Source: an uncultured Saprospiraceae bacterium (GTDB lineage: Bacteria; Bacteroidota; Bacteroidia; Chitinophagales; Saprospiraceae). Taken from it: a DNA stretch of 64,000 nucleotides. Numbering within the stretch: position 1 is the stretch's first letter; each line of letters opens with the position of its first letter. Of the stretch, positions 18,291 to 28,200 are shown in pieces. The notes beneath the pieces were generated by a model. The model had not been told where the DNA came from. It did no database searches and worked only from the letters and a program-made list of their open reading frames with translations. The DNA lies in the NCBI GenBank assembly GCA_937980645.1, contig CALJPQ010000003.1, positions 248,001 through 312,000 on the forward strand, in the 5' to 3' direction. The position numbers and the translations under genes were made by a program.

Positions 18291-19178
18291 CTAATCTTCC
18301 CGCCCCAATCGGGCAGCGATGTCTCGTATTTGTTGCGGCGAAAGGCCGGTGATTTCAGCAACAAATTCGACACTGGCACCTCTTCGCAGCGCGTTTTCAG
18401 CAATTTGCTCTTTTTCCTCCTGCCTGGCTTGCTGCACTCCGGCTTCAATTTCAGACTTCACCGTCAAGGCGAAGCTGGCCTCGTCGCGCTGGGCCTCTAA
18501 GTAGCGCTCGTACTCCTTTCGCTCGGCTGGAGGCAGTTTCAGCACATCGAGTTTCTGGCTGGCAGCCTGCAAGCCCTTGGCCGTGAATTCCTGTTTGATT
18601 TCTGCCGTTTTCAGAAAATAAATCCACTCGTCCAAAGTATCGCGGGCCACTTCGTCGAAGCGGTTGGTTTTGATGATGTAGTACTCTGGGTATAGGTCGC
18701 TGACGGTTTTTTTGAGGAACAGTTCGCGTTGTCGGGCGGAGAGTTCCAGTTCGGTGTGGCTGTGCAGGCCGATGAAGCGAGTGGTTCCGTGATAGACATA
18801 GTCGTCGCCGTGTCCGAGGTCGAAATAGACGATGTTGACGGAATAGACCTTTTTGACGCTGGCGTAGGGTTGACCTTCGGCCATGTGTTCGGTGATGACT
18901 TTGGCCGTGCCGTAGAGCATGCGCTGGAAGTAGTCGGCTTCGCGGGTATTTTGGATTTCGACGATGACCAGTTCGCCTTTTTCGTTTTCGACCAGCAGGT
19001 CCACGCGGTTGAATTTGTCGTCCCAGGTTTCCTTGTTGCCTTCGCTTTCGAGGATTTGCCGGATTTTGACGTCCTGTCGCAGCAGTTCGGAGAGGAAGCC
19101 TTCGAGGACGTCAAAGTTGGCCTTGTTGCGCAGTAGTCGTTTGAGGGCCCAGTCGAAGCGGACTAACTTTCGGGTCAT
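18291..19178 (-). CDS. Rpn-family PD-(D/E)XK recombination-promoting nuclease
   Basis: 295 residues. The PD-(D/E)XK core is readable: NRVDLLVENEKGELVIVEIQN gives Asp 60, Glu 74 and Gln 76, the D...ExQ pattern of the Rpn/PDDEXK_2 (PF12784) family. Members were first annotated as transposases; E. coli RpnA promotes RecA-independent recombination, and some act in phage defence. The C-terminal ~60 residues (a coiled stretch, then LRRGASVEFVAEITGLSPQQI) look like a helical tail with a short helix-turn-helix-like segment. No terminal inverted repeats or partner genes are next to it. Confidence 0.88.
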   Translation of the reverse strand: MTRKLVRFDWALKRLLRNKANFDVLEGFLSELLRQDVKIRQILESEGNKETWDDKFNRVDLLVENEKGELVIVEIQNTREADYFQRMLYGTAKVITEHMAEGQPYASVKKVYSVNIVYFDLGHGDDYVYHGTTRFIGLHSHTELELSARQRELFLKKTVSDLYPEYYIIKTNRFDEVARDTLDEWIYFLKTAEIKQEFTAKGLQAASQKLDVLKLPPAERKEYERYLEAQRDEASFALTVKSEIEAGVQQARQEEKEQIAENALRRGASVEFVAEITGLSPQQIRDIAARLGRED

Positions 19179-19226
19179 GTCTGGGTGGATTTTTGCTCAA
19201 AAATACGGCGGTGGGGCATACGGGCG

Positions 19227-21554
19227 CTACCATTCCAATCGCCAGCTGATATTGGGCACGAGGCTGAGCTGGTTTTTGGTAACTACTTGGGCCAGCAGTG
19301 GGTCATAATAATAATAGGCGATGTTGTTGCGGAGCGTAGCGTTTTGGAGATCGAAGGCCAGCAGGCTGTTGCGGCGTTGGCCGAGGTGGCGTCGCCAGTA
19401 GATGCGCAGGTCGAGGCGGACGAAGTCGGGCAGTCGGATGGGGTACCCGTTGGAGAGGTCGTACACGGTGGTCTGTTCGGCGGCGGAGGCGGTAGTGTCC
19501 ACGGGAGCGGTGCGTTGTCCGCCGACCCAGGCGAGGCGTCCGTTGACGCCGAAGGTGCGCGAGCGTTCGGGCCAGTCGTCAAGCGTCCATTCCTTACCAG
19601 CAGTAAGGTTGGCGATGTGACTGGTGCTCCATCGGCCTGGGCGCCAGAGGCCGTCTGTACTCTGGTAGTGGGCGTGCAGCAGGGTAGTGTTGGCCAGCAG
19701 GAACCATCCATTGGCTAAGAAACGCTCGGCCGTCAGCTCTACGCCGGCATTTTTGGCCTGCCCGACGGTCGAGAGCGTGCCGAGAGGCTGCTGTTCGCTA
19801 ATGTTGGCCAGGTGAATGGTGCCTGCGACAGGTATCTGGTGCTGATGCTGATAGAACACCTCTGCACGGGTGCGCCACCAGTCGTTGAGTGTCCAGGAGT
19901 GGCGGGCAGAGAGCTGGAGCGCACGGGCTACGGAAGCGCCTTCTAAGCGATTGGCCCCACCATTTCGTGGATGCAGGGCATAGAACCACAGTGGGTGTGT
20001 CTGGCTGTTGAGGCCCGCAAAGAAGGCTAAATAGTGACGTTCGCTCAGGCGCTGTACCACGGTGAGCCGTGGCTCTAAGCGATAAGCGGGCGCATGTTGT
20101 TCGGAGTGCCACAAGAGGCTATGCAACCCCAACTGGATTTGAGTGCGTTCGCCCGGCAGCGTCCATTGGGCGCTGGCCCAGGGCTGGAGGGTTATCGGAG
20201 ATGCGGCAGCTGAATAAAGCAGGCTGTCGCGGCGTTCGGCGCCCGTTTTCAGGTGAGCATATTGGGCCAACAGGCCGGCCTGGAAACGGCGACGCGGATG
20301 GCTGTGGTGGGTAATGCGGAGCGACAGGCCGACGCGATTTTCTAAGGAAGTATCCCTTTCGGAAAACAGGTCTTGGGCTTCGGCTGTGCGCGTATTGCGT
20401 TGAGCGGAGCCTATGGCGCTGACGAATAGTCGTGTTTGAGCACCTATAGAGCCGTTCCAGCTGGTGCCCAGCAGGCCGGTACTGGATCGGAAGTCAATGC
20501 GAAACAGGTCTTTAAACTGTTCGATGGCCAGGCTGTCGGAAGGTGGTGTGAAACGGTTTCGGCTGTTGCCGGTGGCGCCGAAGACAGCCCACTGTCCGCC
20601 TTTTTTCCCGGAGAAGGAGGTTTTGAAGGCATAGTCCTGAAACCAGATTTTCTCATTTCCGAAGGAAATGCCCATTTGGCCCAAAAGGCCTACGGTAGAA
20701 TATCGGTAATTGACCAGGTATGAATGCCTGTGCTGGCGGTCTAAGGGCCCTTCGAGGGCAAAGTCGAGGCCCAACAGGCTGGCTTGGGCGGTGAGTTCGT
20801 GTCGTTGAGCGTTGCCGTTACGCCAATAAATGTCCATGATACCACCGAAAGCATCGCCGTAGCCGGGTGGCAGTGCGCCGGTGAGTAGGGTGGAGTTGTC
20901 GAGCAATTGTGCCGAGAAAAGCAACACCCCTCCGGCGGCGGTAGCAGGTCGGTCGCTGAAGGTGCCGGCATTGGGCAGGTGGTTAGGGTTTACAATTTCG
21001 ACGCCCTCCAAGCGCCAGCGCAGGTTTTGGGGGCTATTGCCGCGCACCAGCAGGCCATTGGCCTGGTCGTCGGCATTGGCTACGCCGGCAAAGGCCATGG
21101 CTAAGCGGGCGGGGTCGAAGAATGTGGCTGGGAAGCGCTGCGTTTTTTCCCGTGTCAGCGGGATTTCGCCCAAAGGCAGCAGCGTCTGTCGGTCGGCGCC
21201 AGCCCGGATGACCACATCGGGCAGAGCGCGTGCGGAGGGCTTCAGCGCAAAGTCCAGCGCTATGGCTCGCCCGGAGACAATGTGCACTTCGGGCAGAATG
21301 AGTGTTTCGTAGCCAGGTGCCTGCACAGTACACAGGTAAAGGCCGGGGGGTAACATTTCTACATAGAAAATGCCAGCACTGTCGGATATGGCCAGTTGGT
21401 CGTCGGCGATGCGGCCGTCCGAAAGGCGTATCGTCGCCCCGCCGACAGGCAGATTCGCAACAGCGTCGCGCACCTGCCCGCGCAGCGTCTGGGCAAGAGC
21501 GTCGCGCGGGATGAAGAGGCTGGAGAGGAACAGCGATAGGTAAAATGGTTTCAT
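19227..21554 (-). CDS. TonB-dependent outer-membrane receptor
   Basis: 775 residues. Signal peptide (~1-21, ending DALAQ), a CarboxypepD_reg-like domain (~22-105, with GGATIRLSDG and GIFYVEMLPPGLY), a plug domain (~110-230, with LLVRGNSPQNLRWRLEGVEIVNPNH) and a ~540-residue barrel ending in Trp. The plug motif differs from SusC and no SusD gene is adjacent. TonB/ExbBD-driven uptake of an unknown substrate is inferred. It follows the TlpA-like gene, from which a terminator separates it. Confidence 0.92.
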   Translation of the reverse strand: MKPFYLSLFLSSLFIPRDALAQTLRGQVRDAVANLPVGGATIRLSDGRIADDQLAISDSAGIFYVEMLPPGLYLCTVQAPGYETLILPEVHIVSGRAIALDFALKPSARALPDVVIRAGADRQTLLPLGEIPLTREKTQRFPATFFDPARLAMAFAGVANADDQANGLLVRGNSPQNLRWRLEGVEIVNPNHLPNAGTFSDRPATAAGGVLLFSAQLLDNSTLLTGALPPGYGDAFGGIMDIYWRNGNAQRHELTAQASLLGLDFALEGPLDRQHRHSYLVNYRYSTVGLLGQMGISFGNEKIWFQDYAFKTSFSGKKGGQWAVFGATGNSRNRFTPPSDSLAIEQFKDLFRIDFRSSTGLLGTSWNGSIGAQTRLFVSAIGSAQRNTRTAEAQDLFSERDTSLENRVGLSLRITHHSHPRRRFQAGLLAQYAHLKTGAERRDSLLYSAAASPITLQPWASAQWTLPGERTQIQLGLHSLLWHSEQHAPAYRLEPRLTVVQRLSERHYLAFFAGLNSQTHPLWFYALHPRNGGANRLEGASVARALQLSARHSWTLNDWWRTRAEVFYQHQHQIPVAGTIHLANISEQQPLGTLSTVGQAKNAGVELTAERFLANGWFLLANTTLLHAHYQSTDGLWRPGRWSTSHIANLTAGKEWTLDDWPERSRTFGVNGRLAWVGGQRTAPVDTTASAAEQTTVYDLSNGYPIRLPDFVRLDLRIYWRRHLGQRRNSLLAFDLQNATLRNNIAYYYYDPLLAQVVTKNQLSLVPNISWRLEW

Positions 21555-21569
21555 AGTTATGCCCGAAGA

Positions 21570-21619
21570 AAAATGCTCCGAGCCAAAGAGACGGCGACGT
21601 CGTCATCTGCTCGGAGCAT
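21570..21619 (-). terminator. Intrinsic terminator between the TlpA-like and TonB genes
   Basis: ATGCTCCGAGC (21573-21583) pairs with GCTCGGAGCAT (21609-21619), an 11-bp stem; on the minus strand it is followed by a T-rich stretch (TTTTTCTTC). Confidence 0.8.
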
Positions 21620-21642
21620 GCAAGGGGATAAAGTGTTCCTAC

Positions 21643-23037
21643 TTATTCTCCGAAGATTTCGCGGAGTTTTTCGGCGAGTTGTTCGCCGCGCAAATTGCGC
21701 TGGATGATGCGCCCTTGTGGGTCAATCAGGATCGTCTGCGGAATGGAGTTGACCGAGTAAAGCGCGGCGTGTTCGCTGCGCCAGCCCTGCAGGTCGCTGA
21801 TGTGGTGCCAGACCAGACCGTCCTGCTCGATGGCGCGTATCCAGGCGTCGCGGTCGCGGTCGAGGCTGACGCCGAAGACATCGAAGCCCTTCGCCTTGTA
21901 TTTGTTGTACAGGGCCACGACGTTCGGATTTTCACGGCGGCAGGGGCCGCACCAGCTGGCCCAGAAATCAATAAGGGTGTATTTCCCTTTCGTCGTTTTG
22001 AGCAGCGAAAGCGTGTCGCCCTTGGGCGTTGCCCCCACTAAGTCGGGGACGAGCATGCCGGGCGTGAAGGTGGACGTGCGGCGCATTTCAGCCTCCAGAA
22101 TGGCCACGTCGCCCAGGTCGTTGCCCTTGAAGGTCTCTACATAGCGCTGGGTGAACGTGAGCAATTCCGTATGGTTGGTATTTTGCAAACCTTTAATGGC
22201 GCCGCCGAAGGCACGGCGGTGGGCCATAGAGCCTTTGGGCAGTTTGGCTAAATGAGTTTCGAGGCCCTTCTTGACCTGGTCGGCAGGAGCACCCAATTGC
22301 TGTAGGAATGTGACGTAGTTTTGGAAAGCATCGAACACTTCCGGCACCTGTTCGTAGCCCGGGTCGGCCAGGTTGGCGTAGGCGAAAAATTCGCGGACAT
22401 AAAAGTCCACCATGGAGGCTGGCGTAGCGTTTTCCGACACGTCGTCGGGCCAAAGCAGCAGGGTAGCCGAACGCCACAGCATGGGCTGCGTCTTTTTCAG
22501 GTCAGCGATGAAGTTGGCCTTGGCCTCGTTGTGGGCCTTGAACTTGTCGCGTGCGGCGCGCATGGCAGCGGCGTCGTTGCGCATGCGAGCGTCGCGCTGT
22601 TCGTTGTGCAGTTCCTCGTTTTGGGCACGGAACTGTTCGACTTCTTTGCGCAGGTTTTCGTAAGCCTTATTGATTTCGGAGCCTACCGTGCGCCCTTTTT
22701 CCATGTACTGGGCATTAGCCCACAGGGTCAGGGTTTTCTCCTTGCCCAGGATGAGCGGTGTGGTTTGCACATCGTTGAAGCCCACAAAGTACACGCGCGG
22801 CTCTCCGCCCGGAAGAGTGGCCACGTAGGAGCCGTCTTCCTGCCGCTGTCCGCGTGTAACCTCTCGCGTGGCTAAGCCCAATTTTTCGTAAACGAAGATG
22901 GTCGTGGCATTGGGCGGGCCATCTATGATCTTGCATACCAGTGTAACAGGTGCATCAGTGCTTTTCTTGGCCGCAGTGGTTTGTAAATACGCCTGCACAG
23001 GCAACGCTAAAAGCAGGGGCAAAAGCGCTTTCTTCAT
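21643..23037 (-). CDS. TlpA-like thiol-disulfide oxidoreductase
   Basis: 464 residues. A signal peptide (~1-19) and an N-terminal ~300-residue domain of the kind found on Bacteroidota TlpA proteins (DUF4369-like: CKIIDGPPNATTIFVYEKL) precede a C-terminal thioredoxin domain (~325-464) with WASWCGPCRRE (Cys 363 and 366) and the cis-Pro segment NSIPQTILID. The middle region contains a charged helical stretch (~120-190) that may form a coiled coil. Envelope reductase, partners unknown. It is followed by a terminator and the TonB receptor. An 18-bp palindrome lies ahead of it. Confidence 0.9.
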   Translation of the reverse strand: MKKALLPLLLALPVQAYLQTTAAKKSTDAPVTLVCKIIDGPPNATTIFVYEKLGLATREVTRGQRQEDGSYVATLPGGEPRVYFVGFNDVQTTPLILGKEKTLTLWANAQYMEKGRTVGSEINKAYENLRKEVEQFRAQNEELHNEQRDARMRNDAAAMRAARDKFKAHNEAKANFIADLKKTQPMLWRSATLLLWPDDVSENATPASMVDFYVREFFAYANLADPGYEQVPEVFDAFQNYVTFLQQLGAPADQVKKGLETHLAKLPKGSMAHRRAFGGAIKGLQNTNHTELLTFTQRYVETFKGNDLGDVAILEAEMRRTSTFTPGMLVPDLVGATPKGDTLSLLKTTKGKYTLIDFWASWCGPCRRENPNVVALYNKYKAKGFDVFGVSLDRDRDAWIRAIEQDGLVWHHISDLQGWRSEHAALYSVNSIPQTILIDPQGRIIQRNLRGEQLAEKLREIFGE

Positions 23038-23080
23038 GTCTGGATTTGTTTGCTATTTTTTAAATGAAAAAAAGGTACCG

Positions 23081-23125
23081 CAAAAATACGCACTCTGCCG
23101 GGGCGCGTTGCGCTAATTAGCGCAA
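23081..23125 (-). promoter_or_regulatory. Promoter element and 18-bp palindrome upstream of the TlpA-like gene
   Basis: The minus strand reads TATTTTTG (plus 23081-23088), a match to TAnnTTTG, 43 bp before the ATG. TTGCGCTAATTAGCGCAA (23108-23125), a perfect palindrome, lies 19 bp further upstream, where the -33 box would be. This geometry fits an operator for a dimeric regulator. Confidence 0.5.
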
Positions 23126-23244
23126 AGGCTCGTGCCGTCGGGTTTAAAGCAATTTTTTGGCCAGAAAAACGCGCGGGCGCTTCGTGGCGTCTGTAAAGGC
23201 ATTTTTAAAACCTCCCGGCAGTTGGCCAGTAAGCACGCTTAGCG

Positions 23245-23937
23245 TCAATTCACCAGCTGCACGGTGTCGGCGTCGCTGTAGTATTCGGCCACACCTTTAA
23301 TAATATATTCGGGCTTTTCCTGGCGGAATGCTTTCTGGCGTACGACGTAGTAGCTCCAACTGCCGGGGCCGAGCTTAGCCAGTTGAGCCGCGGGGAATTC
23401 GATGTAATCTATGCCGGCAGTAGTGATGATTTCCATAGGCACAGTGGTGCTTCGGTCGGTTTTTTCCCACAGGATGACCCAGGCCTCGTTTTCCGAGATG
23501 GGCGGTCCCTGCCAGCGCAAGGTGGCTGGCTGCTTCAGCGAGAGCGTTCGGCCGCCGAAAGAGAGCTCCGAAACCGGCAGCATTTCCAGCGCGAACTCGT
23601 GTGGTCGGCCTTTAGCATCCTTCCAGCTAAAGGTATGTTGCGGCGAAAAAGTGCTTCTGCCTTCGGAGCGATAGGTAACGCCACCACCCGACACGAACGC
23701 CTGCATGGAGGCACCGCCATAGTACACACCGCCGGGAATTTCTATGGAGCGCGTCCCATTTTGCTCACGACGACGGACGACTATCTCCGCCAGCGATTGG
23801 CCTTCAGGCTTGAGGTAGCGCACATAGCATTCCACTTCTTCCACAGCGCCGGTATCCGAAGAGGTGCAGGCGTACAATACCGCCACTACGAGGAGGGACG
23901 AGATAAAAAAGGATGAAAAACGCAGAAATAATCGCAT
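23245..23937 (-). CDS. Putative lipoprotein of unknown function
   Basis: 230 residues. The N-terminus is a lipoprotein signal: a hydrophobic run ending VLYAC with Cys 24 as the likely acylated residue. The remainder is predicted mainly beta (for example MQAFVSGGGVTYRSEG and SWSYYVVRQKA), with no recognised family motif or catalytic signature. It is probably attached to the outer or inner membrane. The gene is upstream of the TlpA-like gene on the same strand but about 200 bp apart with a separate promoter in between, so cotranscription is not required. Confidence 0.6.
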   Translation of the reverse strand: MRLFLRFSSFFISSLLVVAVLYACTSSDTGAVEEVECYVRYLKPEGQSLAEIVVRRREQNGTRSIEIPGGVYYGGASMQAFVSGGGVTYRSEGRSTFSPQHTFSWKDAKGRPHEFALEMLPVSELSFGGRTLSLKQPATLRWQGPPISENEAWVILWEKTDRSTTVPMEIITTAGIDYIEFPAAQLAKLGPGSWSYYVVRQKAFRQEKPEYIIKGVAEYYSDADTVQLVN

Positions 23938-24063
23938 AAGCAGGATGTCTTTACGACTTTGAACGGTGCCATTAGGTCGGGCAAAATTCGGGCAGCCGGC
24001 GGTAGCGCTCCAAACATTTCGCCCATTCGCAGGCGGCTTTCACAAGCGTAGAAGGGGCATTCA

Positions 24064-24071
24064 TACATTTG
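24064..24071 (+). promoter_or_regulatory. Putative promoter of the 2-hydroxyacid dehydrogenase gene
   Basis: TACATTTG fits TAnnTTTG; TTTC at 24038-24041 is a weak -33 box (22-bp spacer). The ATG follows 48 bp later. Confidence 0.5.
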
Positions 24072-24119
24072 CCCTGTCGAGGGCGCTTTTTTATTGCGGT
24101 CTTTGTGTCGTCTTTTGGG

Positions 24120-25079
24120 ATGAAAAAAGCATTGATCACTGACGATTGTCATGAATCCCTGCTCACAGGGTTGGAGCAATTGGGTTACACATGCCACTTT
24201 CGCCCGGAGATCACGCCGGAAGAAGTTTCTGCGTGTATTTCGGAGTACGAAGGGCTGATTATCAACAGCAAAATTCGGGTGGATGAGGCCCTGCTACGAC
24301 GCGCTCCGAGGCTTGAGTTTGTGGGACGGTTAGGTTCCGGGATGGAGATTGTGAATCGGGAGGCTGCTGCGGCGCGTGGCGTTATAGTGGTTAGCAGTCC
24401 AGAAGGCAATCGCAACGCTGTGGCCGAGCATGCGCTGGGCATGTTGCTGGCGCTACTCAACCATCTGCTGCGTGCGGACCGGGAAGTGCGGCAGCGCATT
24501 TGGCGACGCGAAGCCAATCGGGGCCTTGAGCTGAGCGGCCGTACGGTGGGCATCATCGGCTTTGGGCACACAGGCAGCCAGTTTGCCCGAAAGCTGGCGG
24601 GCATGGAAGTGCAGGTATTGGCTTACGACAAGTACAAGACGCACTATGCCGCTGATATGCCCTGGGTGTGCGAGACGGACCTGGATACGCTGATGCGGGA
24701 GGCGGACATTATCAGCCTGCATTTGCCGCTGACGCAGGAAACCCGCCATTTCGTAGATGCGTCTTTCATCCGGCGTTGCAAACCCGGTTTTATTCTTATC
24801 AACACCTCGCGAGGTGCTTGCGTAAAGACGTTGGACCTCGTAGAGGCCCTGGAAACGGGCCATATAGGCGGCGCTTGCTTAGATGTATTTGAAAATGAAA
24901 AGCCCGAGACATTTAGCCCACAAGAAGCAGCGCTCTACGAACGGCTGTATCGAAGCGAACGGGTGGTGCTTAGCCCGCATATTGCTGGCTGGACGCGCGA
25001 GTCGAAGCAAAAATTAGCCGTAATCCTAGTAGCGCGCCTAGCGGAGGCCTTGAAAGCAAGGTTAACGCATGGTCGGTAA
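24120..25079 (+). CDS. D-isomer-specific 2-hydroxyacid dehydrogenase
   Basis: 319 residues from the ATG at 24120 (MKKALITDDCHESL); the upstream extension is not conserved. NAD-dependent dehydrogenase of the D-2-hydroxyacid family. It has the N-terminal substrate domain, the GxGxxG nucleotide-binding motif in VGIIGFGHTGSQFARKL (~140-157), the NTSRGACV and Arg-Glu-His catalytic pattern near residues 225-290 (RV...SPHIAGWT). Closest to phosphoglycerate dehydrogenase in arrangement but lacking an ACT domain; substrate uncertain. A second such enzyme is at 57407-58360. Confidence 0.85.
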   Translation: MKKALITDDCHESLLTGLEQLGYTCHFRPEITPEEVSACISEYEGLIINSKIRVDEALLRRAPRLEFVGRLGSGMEIVNREAAAARGVIVVSSPEGNRNAVAEHALGMLLALLNHLLRADREVRQRIWRREANRGLELSGRTVGIIGFGHTGSQFARKLAGMEVQVLAYDKYKTHYAADMPWVCETDLDTLMREADIISLHLPLTQETRHFVDASFIRRCKPGFILINTSRGACVKTLDLVEALETGHIGGACLDVFENEKPETFSPQEAALYERLYRSERVVLSPHIAGWTRESKQKLAVILVARLAEALKARLTHGR

Positions 25080-25242
25080 AAAAGTGCCAGAAATGTGCCG
25101 TTTGTGCTTTTTGGCCTTTGTAGCTGTCAGGTATTTGTTATCATTGCGCCCGTCTTTGTGTTAAAATCGTGAAGCAAGTCGGCCTTAGGCCTTTGGTAAT
25201 CAAATTTTTGTGTAATAAGATTGCATCACCAACATCTGTTCT

Positions 25243-28200
25243 ATGGTACGTTCATTACTACTACTGCTGGCCCTGCTTTTGGCTGGGGAGTTGGCTTTTG
25301 CTCAGGTTGGCGTTACGGTGCTCGCCGGTAAAATTACCGACGATCAGGGTGAGGCCTTGCTTGGGGCTACCGTTAAGATCATGCGCGGCGCAGACCTCGT
25401 GCGCGGTACGCAAACGGACTTTAACGGCAATTATCGGGTCAATTTGGATCCGGGTAATTACGACGTTGAGGTGTCGTATTCGGGCTATCAGACCCAGAAG
25501 GTTACGGGTGTTCGCGTGATTTCGAACATCATCAACAACCTGGATTTTGTTCTCTCTTCCAGCACGGTGCTCACGGAGGTCGTCGTCCGGGATTTCAAGG
25601 TGCCGCTCATCGAACAGGATAAGACTTCGGGTGGCCAGACGCTGACTTCGGAGCAGATTAAAAACCTGCCCACGCGAAGCGTAAACGCCATTGTGGCCAC
25701 GACGGCAGGTACCACCTCTATTGATGGCGGTGTAGTGAACATCCGCGGCTCGCGTTCCAACGCTACCAACTATTACATTGACGGCATTCGCGTAGCCGGT
25801 ACGCCTCCGCCGGTGCAGGACATCGAGCAGCTGCAGGTAGTAACAGGTGGCCTTGGTGCTGAATATGGCGACGTAACCGGCGGTGTCATTTCTATTACCA
25901 CAAAAGGCCCGGCTGATGTTTACCACGGCACTTTGGAAGTTGAGAACTCACATGGCCTGGACCCATATGGCTGGTTTTTAGGCACGGCCAACGTCAGTGG
26001 CCCTTTGATCAAGCGCAAAGGCGTAAATGGCGCACCCAGCAAGACGATCCTGGGCTTTCGCGCTTCGGGCCAGTTCCTGTCCCAAAAGGATGACCGTCCG
26101 TCGGCAGTGCCCGTCTATCGCGTAAAAGATGAGCTGCTGGATACGCTCATCAACAACCCGTTGATCCGTCAGAACGGCATCCTAGTGCCGCGCGCCGAAA
26201 CCTACACGCGCGATAGCGTGAATGCCCTGAAGTATCGCCCGTTTGAGGCGCGTCAGGAGTTCGACTTCACCGGCCGCTTAGACCTCCGGCTGTCGGATAA
26301 CATGGACTTCAGCCTGACCGGAACGTACCGGGATGTGCAAGACCAATTTACGCCCAGCGGCTGGCGTTTGCTCAACAGCCATAATAACCCTACGTCTTAT
26401 GCGTCGCGCTATCGCACGATTGCTCGTTTTCGTCATCGCTTAGGCGGTGATGGCGGTGGAAGCACCAGTAAAGTGGGCATTGCTAACGTAAGCTATGTGC
26501 TTCAGTTCGGTTTTGAACGTGGCCGCACAGAGGCTTATGACCCCAGACACCAGGACCGCATTTTTGATTATGGCTATATAGGTCGCTTTAATTTTGAGGA
26601 GCGCCCCATTCCGGGCATTGACAACAACGGACAAATCGCACATGTAGGTAACCTACGCGCCTTTACGGGCTACGAACCTGGGCCTATTACCACCAATCCG
26701 GGGTTGATTGCGTATAACCAGTATTCCACCAACCCGGAGAACGTCAATACCTATTTTGCCCAGAATGGCATATTCTCTTCGCTTTATGACAACATCTGGT
26801 CGAATATGCACCGGAATGTTAATCTGGTGTACAATTCGTACCAGCGTTCGGAGAGCGATATTATCACCGCCATTGCCTCGGCCAACTTCGACCTGAAATT
26901 GGGCCGCATCGGCACACACAGCTTCCAATTTGGCCTGCTGAACGAGCAGCGCGTAGAGCGGTCTTATGGCCTGGCACCTTTTGGGCTGTGGAACCTGATG
27001 CGTCAGCTGGCGAACGGCCACTTCAACGGTTTAGATACCAACGTGGTCATCGGCACGGTATCGATTCCGCAATTAGGTATCGAGGTGCCGCGCTATGCCA
27101 ATGCTACGGTGGATTTGCCTGACTTCAGATTTTATCGCGCTGTACGTCAGCTGACGGGTAAGGGTTTAGCTGACTTTATTAACACCGATGCGCTTGACCC
27201 GCGCCAGCTGAGCTTAGATATGTTTTCATCGCGGGAATTGACAGACCAGAATTTTGTAGGTTATTATGGTTATGACCATACGGGACGCCGCCTGACGGGG
27301 AATGTTACTTTTAATGACTTCTTTACGGCTCGCGATGCTGACGGCATTCGCACGTTCCCGGTGGCGCCGCTGCGTCCGCTGTATCAGGCGGCCTTCATTC
27401 AGGACAAGTTTGTCTTCAATAAGATGATTTTCCGCCTCGGTCTCCGCATCGAGCGTTTCGACCTGAATACGAAGGTGCTGCGCGATCCGTTCTCGCTGTA
27501 TGAGATCATGGGCGCCGACGAGTTCTACCGCACAGTGCCGGGTGCTGGCCAGCGCCCGGGTACTATTGGCGACGACTACAAGGTGTATGTAACGAGCTCG
27601 AACGACCGCACCGTCAAGGCCTTCCGCAACGGTGAGACGTGGTTCTTTGCTGACGGTACGCAGGCGCCCGACGGCAACGTCATTTTTGGTGGCGGTGTGG
27701 TAACGCCATACCTGCGCGACACCATCGCCGGTGACGACATCTTTGATGTTCGCTACAACCCGAACACCTCTTTCCGCGACTACACGCCACAAGTCAACTG
27801 GCTGCCGCGTCTGGCGTTTTCGTTCCCTATTTCGGATGAAGCCAATTTCTTTGCGCACTACGACATCTTAGTGCAGCGCCCGCCGAGCAACTGGGAAGCC
27901 ACCCCGCTGGATTATCTCTACTTCTACGTGCCTGGGCGCACGCCGGCCAACAACCCGAATCTGCTGCCCGAGCGCGTGGTGGACTATGAGGTGGGTTTCC
28001 AGCAGCGCGTTACGCAAAACTCGGCCATCAAATTCTCGGCATACTACCGCGAACTGCGTGACATGATTCAGCGCCGTACCCTGCTGTTCATACCGACTAT
28101 CGGCAGCTACGATACCTACGGCAACATTGACTTTGGTACGGTAAAAGGTTTTACCTTCCAGTACGATTTACGTCGCACCCAAAATGCCGAATTGCGGCTG

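Noticed and set aside
18291..19178. Rpn gene as part of an insertion sequence
   Set aside because: No terminal inverted repeats or target-site duplication found around the gene.
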